This document shows positions 1 to 6,641 of a DNA stretch of 64,000 bases, in pieces. Source of the stretch: Streptomyces antimycoticus. GTDB lineage: Bacteria > Actinomycetota > Actinomycetes > Streptomycetales > Streptomycetaceae. The stretch lies in NCBI RefSeq assembly GCF_005405925.1, contig NZ_BJHV01000001.1, forward strand, positions 3,348,001-3,412,000. Direction: 5' to 3'. The position numbers and the translations under genes were made by a program. The notes beneath the pieces are model-generated. The model ran no database searches and was not told the origin of the DNA. It worked only from the letters and a program-made list of their open reading frames with translations. The number at the start of each line of letters is the position of its first letter. Position 1 is the first letter of the stretch.

Positions 1-550
1 AGGCGGTGAAGTAGCCGTCGTGGTACGCCTGGCAGGACACCAGGCCGAAGCGCACGTCCCGGACCTTGGCGCCCACGGCGGGGGTGGTGCGGGTGCGGCC
101 CACCGGGCTGGTCCAGTTCCCGGCCCGGAAGCGGTACCAGTAGACGCGGTCCGGCTCCAGCCCGCCCGCGTCCACGTGCACCGTGTAGTTGAACTCCGCG
201 TGCGCGGAGGTGGTCCCGCGGCGGGCGACGCGCTGGAACTTCTCGTCGCGGGCGATCTCCCAGCCGACCTTGACGGTGCCCTCTTCGGGCAGCCCGTTGC
301 CGGGCTCGTACGGGCGGGGCGCCAGCCTGGTCCACAGCACGACCGCGCCGGGCAGCGGGTCGCCGGAGGCCACGCCGAGCGTGAAGGGGTTGTCGGCGAG
401 GGCGCGCGGAGACACCTGCGCGGCGTGGGCGCTGGGCAGGTTGGTGGTGAACGCGAGCGCGGCGGCGGCTCCGGTGACGGTGAGGAAGCGGCGGCGTCCC
501 AGACGTGCGGCCGCGGCTCGTATGGCCTGCTGGTGCGAGTCGTGTGCCAT
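1..550 (-). CDS. phoD: PhoD-type alkaline phosphatase, partial
   Basis: This is the N-terminal 183 codons of a secreted PhoD-family phosphodiesterase/alkaline phosphatase, which hydrolyses phosphate esters outside the cell; the rest lies beyond the window edge. The start is the ATG at 548-550 on the minus strand, preceded by a GGGGAGAG-like ribosome site. A twin-arginine signal is visible (RRRFLTVTG near residues 19-27, then an Ala-rich stretch ending in SAHA), as expected because PhoD enzymes are exported folded with metals bound. The mature part carries the family's N-terminal module, including NPFTLGVASGDP and AVVLWTRLAP, and later FGLVSCQAY, which begins the catalytic domain. It is transcribed away from the SDR gene at 724. 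I see no clear PHO box in the intergenic region, so phosphate control is assumed from the family only. Confidence 0.9.
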   Translation of the reverse strand, partial: MAHDSHQQAIRAAAARLGRRRFLTVTGAAAALAFTTNLPSAHAAQVSPRALADNPFTLGVASGDPLPGAVVLWTRLAPRPYEPGNGLPEEGTVKVGWEIARDEKFQRVARRGTTSAHAEFNYTVHVDAGGLEPDRVYWYRFRAGNWTSPVGRTRTTPAVGAKVRDVRFGLVSCQAYHDGYFTA

Positions 551-679
551 GTGCTCTCCCCTGGCTCGTGGCGTCAGAGGAATTGCAGTGTCGGGGGACG
601 GCCGGCCGCTTGCGTGCACACGACATCGATATGACCGCTGGGTGAGGTCCATTGCCGGAAGGGACCATTGCGGCGAATT

Positions 680-695
680 GACGTGCCCACACGTC
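680..695. promoter_or_regulatory. Palindromic operator candidate upstream of the SDR gene
   Basis: A perfect inverted repeat GACGTG-CCCA-CACGTC lies in the divergent region between phoD and the SDR at 724, followed 5 bp later by another GACGTG half-site. It is 28 bp upstream of the SDR start. Shape and position suit a dimeric repressor, but none is encoded next to it and its regulator is unknown. Confidence 0.4.
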
Positions 696-723
696 GAACT
701 GACGTGGCGTACGCTGCGGCGCC

Positions 724-1497
724 ATGAGCGACGGTCATGTGTCGGTGGTGTCGAAAGTGGCGGTGGTGACGGGCGCGGGCTCCGGGGTCGGCCGGGCGGT
801 GGCGCTCGAACTCCTGGAGTCGGGCTGGTCGGTGGTGCTGGCGGGGCGCCGCGAGGAGGCCCTGGCCGAGACGGCGCGGCTGGCCGGCGGCGGCCCGCCG
901 GCCCCCGTGGTGCCGACGGATGTGGCCAGGCCGGAGCGGGTGGAGGCGCTCTTCGCGGCGGTGCGGGAGCGGTTCGGACGGCTCGATCTGCTGTTCAACA
1001 ACGCGGGGAGCTTCGGCCCGCGCGGTGTGGCCCTGGCGGACCTGGCCTACGAGGACTGGCGGTCGGTCGTGGACACCAATCTGACGGGCGCGTTCCTGTG
1101 CGCCCAGGCGGCGTTCCGGCAGATGCGGGATCAGGAACCACAGGGTGGACGGATCATCAACAACGGCTCCATATCGGCGCACACGCCCAGGCCGGACAGC
1201 GTGGCGTACACCGCCACCAAGCACGCCATCACGGGGCTCACCAAGTCGCTGTCGCTGGACGGGCGCCGGTACCGTATCGCCTGCGGGCAGATCGACATCG
1301 GCAACGCGGCGACCGAGATGACCGAGCGGATGTCCGCCGGTGTACCGCAGGCGAACGGGGAGGTGGCGGTCGAGCCCGTGATGGACGTCGCGGACGTGGC
1401 GCGCACGGTGCGGCATATGGCGTCGCTGCCGCTGGAGGCCAACGTGCAGTTCGCGACGGTCATGGCGACGGCGATGCCGTACATCGGCCGCGGCTGA
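724..1497 (+). CDS. SDR family NAD(P)-dependent oxidoreductase
   Basis: A 257-residue classical short-chain dehydrogenase/reductase. The Rossmann glycine motif TGAGSGVG is at residues 15-22, the NNAG motif near residue 95, and the catalytic YTATK (Y-x3-K) near residue 161, with an upstream serine in NNGSIS. Length is normal for the family. The cofactor is probably NADP(H), because an arginine pair (AGRR) follows strand beta-2. The substrate cannot be deduced. The gene is single and divergent from phoD. No Shine-Dalgarno sequence precedes the ATG (ACGCTGCGGCGCC), so translation may be leaderless. Confidence 0.9.
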   Translation: MSDGHVSVVSKVAVVTGAGSGVGRAVALELLESGWSVVLAGRREEALAETARLAGGGPPAPVVPTDVARPERVEALFAAVRERFGRLDLLFNNAGSFGPRGVALADLAYEDWRSVVDTNLTGAFLCAQAAFRQMRDQEPQGGRIINNGSISAHTPRPDSVAYTATKHAITGLTKSLSLDGRRYRIACGQIDIGNAATEMTERMSAGVPQANGEVAVEPVMDVADVARTVRHMASLPLEANVQFATVMATAMPYIGRG

Positions 1498-1749
1498 CGG
1501 ATGAGGGTTCGTCACCCGTCCTAGATAACCCTCCAATTGTGGAGATAATGTGAGGATGCGGGCAATTCACTCCATCGGCACAGCGGCTTCGACGCCACGG
1601 CCGACACACCCGCTCACCCACCTCCGGACCGGTACCCTCTCCCGCCCCCGGACTGTTCGAGGCCCGCTCCATATGGCAGGGTCGTTTCCCACCGCGCCAC
1701 ACCTTTCACCACCGCCCCACGACCGCCATCCGAACGAAGAGAGACCGCC

Positions 1750-2364
1750 GTGCGTTCTCTGCCGCTCACCTTGGTCGCCCGTCTGCTGCCCGTCGCCGTC
1801 CTCGCCGCCGCGGGGGTGGCCATGACGACGTCGGACGACTCGGACGCGGGCGCCACCCCGGCGGGCCCCTCCCCGCAGACCTCGGCCCCGGCCACCGGCG
1901 CCGCCGCGCCGCGCTACGCCAAGCCGCCCGCGGAGGCGTGCACCACCCTCCCGGAGTCGATGATCAAGGACCTGGTGCCGGGCGCCAAGGCGGCCGGGAA
2001 CGAGCTGAAGTCCAGCGACCTGGGCCGCCGCACCGGCTGCTCCTGGCACGCCCTGGACGACTTCGACTACCGCTGGCTGGACATCGCCTACGACGTCAAG
2101 AGCACCGCCGGGAAGAAGAGCGGGAGCGAGGGCGGCAGCGCGGTGCCCGGCCTCGGCGACGACGCGACGGTGACCGAGAAGACCACCGAGGACGACGATC
2201 AGGGCATACGCGAGGCGGTGGTGACGGTCCACCAGGACAACGCCACGGTCACCGTGACGTACAACGGCGGCGACTTCGAGAGCCATAAGGCCGCCGACGG
2301 CGATGCGATCCGTAAGGGCGCCATCAGCGCGGCCAAGCAGGCCCTCTCCGCGCTCGACGGCTGA
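1750..2364 (+). CDS. Secreted DUF3558-like small protein
   Basis: A 204-residue exported protein of unknown function. The GTG start has GAAGAGAGACC upstream. Residues 1-27 form a signal peptide or N-terminal anchor (RSLPLTLVARLLPVAVLAAA) without a lipobox cysteine. An Ala/Pro/Thr-rich linker follows, then a compact domain with two cysteines (EACTTLPE and TGCSW) and a repeated beta pattern ending TVTVTYNGG. Cysteine spacing and the lysine-rich end resemble DUF3558, a family of actinobacterial cell-envelope proteins, most of which are lipoproteins. The match is by eye. A low-complexity spacer and a glycosyltransferase follow, with no obvious functional link. Confidence 0.7.
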   Translation: MRSLPLTLVARLLPVAVLAAAGVAMTTSDDSDAGATPAGPSPQTSAPATGAAAPRYAKPPAEACTTLPESMIKDLVPGAKAAGNELKSSDLGRRTGCSWHALDDFDYRWLDIAYDVKSTAGKKSGSEGGSAVPGLGDDATVTEKTTEDDDQGIREAVVTVHQDNATVTVTYNGGDFESHKAADGDAIRKGAISAAKQALSALDG

Positions 2365-2443
2365 TCGTTCCGCTCAGTCCTTTTGCTCTGCCTTTTCGTT
2401 CCGCCTTTCGTTCTGCTCGGTCTTTTTGTTCCGCTCGCTCTTC
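2365..2443 (+). repeat. Pyrimidine-rich degenerate repeat tract
   Basis: Directly after the stop at 2364 comes an imperfect repeat of TTCGTTCCGCTC-like units on a C/T-rich strand, with several TTTT runs and the lowest GC content in this area. It may act as an unstructured terminator or rut-like region for the upstream gene. No hairpin is evident. Confidence 0.5.
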
Positions 2444-2547
2444 GAGGCCGGCCGCTCGGTCCTTGATGAACATCAGCCGTACGGAAGTGCCCTTCCGGGT
2501 GAACGGATACGATCGCGGGCATCGCACCCGAGCTCTGGAGTCCCACC

Positions 2548-3432
2548 GTGTCCGCCGCCCCCGAACCACGCCTGGGTATCGCCGTCCTGACCATGGGCAA
2601 CCGGCCCCGAGAGGTGGCCGCCCTGCTGGAGTCGGTCGCGAAGCAGGACGTGCCCCCGGCCCGCATCGTGGTCGTCGGCAACGGCTCCCCGCTCCCGGAG
2701 TTCCCCGCCGAGGTGACCGCGGTCGAGCTGGAGGAGAACCTCGGCGTCTCCGGCGGCCGTAACGTCGCCTGGCGGCGGCTGCGCGACTTCGGCGACGTGG
2801 ACATCGTCATCGACCTCGACGACGACGGGCTGCTGGTGGACGCCGACGTCTTCCGCAGGGTGCGCGATCTGTACGCCGAGGACCCGCGCCTGGGCATCGT
2901 GAGCTTCCGCATCGCCGACGAGACGGGTGAGACCCAGCGCCGCCACGTGCCCCGGCTGCGCGCCTCCGACCCGATGCGTGGCGGCGAGGTGACCACCTTC
3001 CTCGGCGGCGGCCACGCCCTGTCGGTGGCGATGCTGGAGCAGATCGGCGGCTGGCCGGACGCGTTCTTCTTCACCCATGAGGAGACCGACCTCGCCTGGC
3101 GGGCACTGGACGCGCGCTGGAAGGTCGTCTACGCCCCCGAGCTGCTGCTCCAGCACCCCCGGACCTCCCCCGCCCGGCACGCCGTCTACCACCGGATGAC
3201 CGCCCGCAACCGGGTCTGGCTGGCCCGCCGCCACCTACCGCTGCCGCTGGTCCCGCTCTACCTCGGCACCTGGACGCTGCTCACCCTCGCCCGCACCCGC
3301 TCCCTGACGGGGCTGCGGGCCTGGGCGGGCGGCTTCCTGGAGGGCCTGCGCACCTCCTGCGGCCGCCGCCGCCCGATGCGCTGGCGCACGGTGTGGCGCA
3401 TGACCAAACTGGGCCGCCCACCCGTGATCTGA
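2548..3432 (+). CDS. GT2 family glycosyltransferase
   Basis: A 294-residue GT-A fold transferase, expected to move a sugar from a nucleotide donor at the inner face of the membrane. GTG start with CTGGAG 7 bp upstream. The N-terminal GT2 core has AVLTMGNRP, the donor-binding GNGSPLPEF segment, ENLGVSGGRN, and the metal-binding acidic run DIVIDLDDDG near residue 90. A later HEETDLAWRA matches the acceptor-side ED motif of rhamnosyl/GT2 family members. The C-terminus is basic (RRRPMRWR) with a hydrophobic segment near residue 230, suggesting membrane association. Acceptor unknown; cell-wall glycan or exopolysaccharide assembly is plausible. It stands alone. Confidence 0.88.
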   Translation: MSAAPEPRLGIAVLTMGNRPREVAALLESVAKQDVPPARIVVVGNGSPLPEFPAEVTAVELEENLGVSGGRNVAWRRLRDFGDVDIVIDLDDDGLLVDADVFRRVRDLYAEDPRLGIVSFRIADETGETQRRHVPRLRASDPMRGGEVTTFLGGGHALSVAMLEQIGGWPDAFFFTHEETDLAWRALDARWKVVYAPELLLQHPRTSPARHAVYHRMTARNRVWLARRHLPLPLVPLYLGTWTLLTLARTRSLTGLRAWAGGFLEGLRTSCGRRRPMRWRTVWRMTKLGRPPVI

Positions 3433-3497
3433 CGGGGTGACGGACAGAAGGGCTGACGGCCTGAAGGGCTGACGGCCCGGTGGCGTGACCGGCGGCC

Positions 3498-4118
3498 CTA
3501 CGGGGCCAGCCCGAGGGCGGGGAAGACCGACGCTTCGAGGAAGCGCGTCAGATAGTCGCGGTCGGCGAACCGGCCCTCCAGCAGATGGCGGACCCGCATC
3601 GCGCCGATCAGCTGGGTGGGGACGAACTCGACGGCGGGATTGTCCGCGGCCACCTCGCCGCGCTCCACGCCCCGGCGGACCATCGCCTGGATCGTCTTCA
3701 CCTCGTGCTCGATCAGCGCGGCGCGCAGCGCCTGGAGCAGATCGGGGTCCTGCAGCGCGGCGTGCCCAACGGCGTACACCAGCGCCGTATCACCGCCGCA
3801 CACCTCCCCCGCCTCCCCCACCGCCGCCGCGACGGCGCGCAGATCGCCCGCGAGCGAGCCGGTGTCGATGCCCTCCAAGGCGAAGGGGCGCTTGCACGAG
3901 CGCAGCGCGGCGACGACGAGCTGGGGCTTGCTGCACCACTGCCGGTAGAGGGTGGAACGGCTGGCGCGGGTGCGGGCGGCGACCGCCTCGATGGTGAGGG
4001 CCTCGTAGCCGCCCTCCTGGAGCAGATCGAGGACCGCCTGGTAGAACTCCTGCTCCCGCTCGGGGCTGATCTTTGAACGGCGCTGCGGCGCGGCCGTCTC
4101 CGGGCCTTGCGTCGCCAT
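3498..4118 (-). CDS. TetR family transcriptional regulator
   Basis: A 206-residue repressor. The start is the ATG at 4116-4118, which gives a normal TetR length; longer readings extend through the divergent gene. The N-terminal helix-turn-helix covers about residues 20-66, with LTIEAVAARTRASRSTLYRQW typical of the family around residues 41-61, followed by an all-alpha ligand-binding domain whose signal cannot be inferred. It is divergent from the DMT-type transporter gene at 4293, and the shared 174-bp gap holds a row of palindromes with a GTACCGATAC core. This layout suggests the protein represses both itself and the transporter. Confidence 0.9.
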   Translation of the reverse strand: MATQGPETAAPQRRSKISPEREQEFYQAVLDLLQEGGYEALTIEAVAARTRASRSTLYRQWCSKPQLVVAALRSCKRPFALEGIDTGSLAGDLRAVAAAVGEAGEVCGGDTALVYAVGHAALQDPDLLQALRAALIEHEVKTIQAMVRRGVERGEVAADNPAVEFVPTQLIGAMRVRHLLEGRFADRDYLTRFLEASVFPALGLAP

Positions 4119-4163
4119 CGGCTCTCCTCCTCGGTCACCGGACTCCGACCCCCCGACCACGCA

Positions 4164-4240
4164 GTGTACCGACACATCCGCGTACCGATACACCCATGTA
4201 CCGATACAGCTCCGAACCGGTACACTCTCGTATCGATACG
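4164..4240. promoter_or_regulatory. Array of about five TetR-type operators
   Basis: Related palindromes succeed one another at 4164-4175 (GTGTACCGACAC), 4182-4191 and 4198-4207 (both GTACCGATAC), about 4215-4225 (AACCGGTACAC), and 4229-4240 (CGTATCGATACG, perfect). Spacing is 14-18 bp centre to centre. They fill the divergent promoter between the TetR gene and the transporter. Multiple graded sites suggest cooperative repression. Confidence 0.7.
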
Positions 4241-4292
4241 TTTGTGTGCCGATGGCGCCAGACAGATGGGCGCCCAGAGGAAGGCACGGTGG

Positions 4293-5576
4293 ATGAACCC
4301 GACCGTCATAGCCGTCGCGCTCGCGCTCGCCTCGGCCGTCGCCTACGCGACCGCCGCGGTGGCTCAGGAGCGGCTGGCCGCCGGCGGGCGGCCGGGCCGC
4401 ATGCCGGGACTGCTGCTGCGCGGCGCCTGGTGGGGCGCCGTCGGCCTCAACTCCACCGGTGCCCTGCTGCATGTGGCCGCGCTGCGGTACGGACCGCTCA
4501 CCCTGGTCCAGCCGCTCGGCGCGCTGACCCTGGTCGCGGCCGTCCCGCTGGGCGCGCGGCTCGCGGGGCGGCGCGTGGCCCGGAACGAGTGGCGGGGCGT
4601 GGCCCTCGCACTGCTCGGCCTCGGCGCCCTGCTGCCGGTCACCGCCGGGGAGACTCCGCGCGAGACGCTCAGCCTGCCGCAGGCGGTCGGGCTCGCGGGC
4701 GTCGTCCTGGTGTTCATCGCGCTGTGCGTCCGGCCGGGGCGCAGGGGGCGCGGGACGCCGGGCCGGGGGCTGCGGCACGCCACCGCGTCCGGGGTCGCCT
4801 CGGGCGTCGCCTCGGCGCTCACCCAGACCCTCACGGTCGCGCTCGCCGACTCCCGCGTCCCCGGGGCGGCCCTGGTGTCCTGGCGGGCCGTGATCGTGGC
4901 CGTCCTGGTCGCGGTCTTCGCGGTGAGCGGTCTGCTGCTGGCCCAAAGCGCCTACGGCAGCGGCCTCGGCGCACCCCTCGCGACCCTGACCCTCGCCAAC
5001 CCGGTGGCGGCCGCCGCCATCGGGATCGTCCTGCTGGACGAGCGCTTCCGGGGCGGCCCGGCGGGCTGGGCCCTGGCCGCCGCGGGCGCGGCGGCGGCCG
5101 CCCGCGGCGTGGTCCTGCTCTCCCGGGCTCCCCAGGCGGGCGCGGACGTGCGCGGCGACGCCGTGGCCGTACGGGAGGCCGCCGCGACCGTACGGCGGGC
5201 CACCGTACGCGACGCGGCCGTACGCGAGGCAGCCGTACGAGGGATAGCCGTACCCGAGAGCCGCGCACCCGATGAGGCCCTGCGCGAGCCCGTCACCGTC
5301 CCCCGGGAACCCGTGCGGGAACTGGTGCGGGACCCCGTACGGGAGTCGGCGCGGGAGCCGGTGCCCACGCCCCGTGATCGTCCGGGCGTACGGCGGCCCG
5401 CCGCCGTATGGTGGACCGCATGGTGGACGCGAGCGTGTCGACCTCGGCCGAGACTGCTGAGCAGTCGCTGGACGAGCTGCTCCGGGCGTCCCACGAGGCT
5501 TCACCCGCGGAGCTCCCGGGAGCCCTGGACCGCTACACCGCTGCCATGCACATGGGCCATGCGGTCGTCTTCCTGA
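4293..5576 (+). CDS. DMT/EamA-like membrane transporter with repeat-rich tail
   Basis: An integral membrane protein of the drug/metabolite transporter type. The ATG at 4293 has AGAGGAAGG 9 bp upstream. Hydrophobic segments run from residue 4 to about 280, with the EamA-like signature LRYGPLTLVQPLGALTLV near residue 70 and its counterpart PLATLTLANPVAAAAIG near residue 230. The C-terminal tail is soluble and rich in VR-E-A repeats. The frame overlaps the next gene by more than 150 bp, which is unusual. If one C is missing from the CCCC run at 5370-5373, the protein would stop at 5377 (361 residues), just before the next start. I consider that end more likely. Substrate unknown; control by the divergent TetR is inferred. 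Confidence 0.78.
   Translation: MNPTVIAVALALASAVAYATAAVAQERLAAGGRPGRMPGLLLRGAWWGAVGLNSTGALLHVAALRYGPLTLVQPLGALTLVAAVPLGARLAGRRVARNEWRGVALALLGLGALLPVTAGETPRETLSLPQAVGLAGVVLVFIALCVRPGRRGRGTPGRGLRHATASGVASGVASALTQTLTVALADSRVPGAALVSWRAVIVAVLVAVFAVSGLLLAQSAYGSGLGAPLATLTLANPVAAAAIGIVLLDERFRGGPAGWALAAAGAAAAARGVVLLSRAPQAGADVRGDAVAVREAAATVRRATVRDAAVREAAVRGIAVPESRAPDEALREPVTVPREPVRELVRDPVRESAREPVPTPRDRPGVRRPAAVWWTAWWTRACRPRPRLLSSRWTSCSGRPTRLHPRSSREPWTATPLPCTWAMRSSS
5161..5255 (+). repeat. GCCGTACG-rich direct repeats inside the transporter tail
   Basis: Short direct repeats centred on CCGTACG recur about every 15-18 bp, encoding VREAA, VRRAT, VRDAA, VREAA in the transporter frame. They look like a slippage-generated expansion of the cytoplasmic tail. 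Confidence 0.6.
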
Positions 5577-6622
5577 TCGACCTCCAGCAGCGGCTGCTGA
5601 TCCCGCTCGACGAGGACGCATCGCGGCTGGACCTCGATGACTCCCTGGCCGGATTCGCTTACCGGACCAGCACCGTGCGGGTCCAGGAGGACAACGAGGG
5701 CAGGCTGGACGTCTGGCTGCCGCTGATGAACGGCGCGGAGCGGCTGGGGGTGCTGCAGCTGCGGATGGACTCCCTGGACGCGCTCACGCTCTGGCGCTGC
5801 CGGACGCTGGCCTCGCTCCTCTCCCTGGTCATCACGTCCAAGCGCACCTCCATCGACAGCTTCGCCCGGCGCACCCGGACCCGGTCCATGGAGCTGCCCA
5901 CGGAGATGGTGCGGGCCTTCCTCCCGCCACGTTCGATCGGCACCGGCCGGGTGATCTCGACGGCCGTTCTGGAGCCCGCGTACGAGCTGGGCGGCGATGC
6001 CTTCGACCATTCGTTCACCGAGGACGTCCTGCACGCCACGATCCTCGACGCCATGGGCCACGATCTGGCGTCCGGGCTGACCACCTCCGTGGCGATGGCG
6101 GGCAGCCGCAATGCCCGGCGCACCGGCGCCGACCTGGCGGAGCTGGTGACCACCGTGGACGAGGCCCTGAACAAATGGCTTCCGGAGCAGTTCTGCACGG
6201 GCGTCTTCCTCCGGCTGCACATGCCGAGCGGGGCGCTGCGCTGGTCGAACTGCGGCCATCCCACTCCGCTGGTCATCCGCCGCCAGCGGCTGCTGGACAA
6301 GGAGCTGGAGCGCGCCTCCGAACCGCCGCTGGGGCTGCCCCCGCGGCTGTCGGCGGCGCCCCGCCGGATCCATGAGACGGCCCTGGAGCCCGGCGACCGG
6401 ATTCTGCTGTACACCGACGGGGTCGTGGAGTCGCGCGACGAGGGAGGCGAGCAGTTCGGCCTCGAGCGCTTCGCCGACCACATCATCCGCTCGACGGCCG
6501 CCGGGGAGAACGCCCCCGAGGTGCTCCGGCTGCTCATCCACGCCATCCTCGACCACGGGCACAGCCAACTCAGCGACGACGCCACGATTTTGATGATCGA
6601 GTGGCGACCGCCGGATCCCTGA
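5420..6622 (+). CDS. SpoIIE/RsbU-type PP2C serine phosphatase
   Basis: A protein phosphatase of the PPM/SpoIIE class that would dephosphorylate an anti-sigma-factor antagonist. About 400 residues. Residues 10-160 form a GAF-like sensor (VVFLIDLQQRLLIP, VWLPLMNGAERLGVL). The catalytic domain starts near residue 170, with AYELGGDAFDH supplying the first metal aspartate, LDAMGHDLASG the second, then NCGHPTPLV, LLYTDGVVESRD and the terminal SDDATILMIEW. Two ATGs are possible, 5408 and 5420. I chose 5420 because GGTGGA lies 5-6 bp upstream. It is followed 19 bp later by a larger phosphatase, so the two probably form an operon. Confidence 0.88.
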   Translation: MVDASVSTSAETAEQSLDELLRASHEASPAELPGALDRYTAAMHMGHAVVFLIDLQQRLLIPLDEDASRLDLDDSLAGFAYRTSTVRVQEDNEGRLDVWLPLMNGAERLGVLQLRMDSLDALTLWRCRTLASLLSLVITSKRTSIDSFARRTRTRSMELPTEMVRAFLPPRSIGTGRVISTAVLEPAYELGGDAFDHSFTEDVLHATILDAMGHDLASGLTTSVAMAGSRNARRTGADLAELVTTVDEALNKWLPEQFCTGVFLRLHMPSGALRWSNCGHPTPLVIRRQRLLDKELERASEPPLGLPPRLSAAPRRIHETALEPGDRILLYTDGVVESRDEGGEQFGLERFADHIIRSTAAGENAPEVLRLLIHAILDHGHSQLSDDATILMIEWRPPDP

Positions 6623-6641
6623 GCCGTCGAGGCGATATGCG

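Noticed and set aside
551..679. PHO boxes upstream of phoD
   Set aside because: No GTTCACC-type direct repeats were found in the intergenic sequence.
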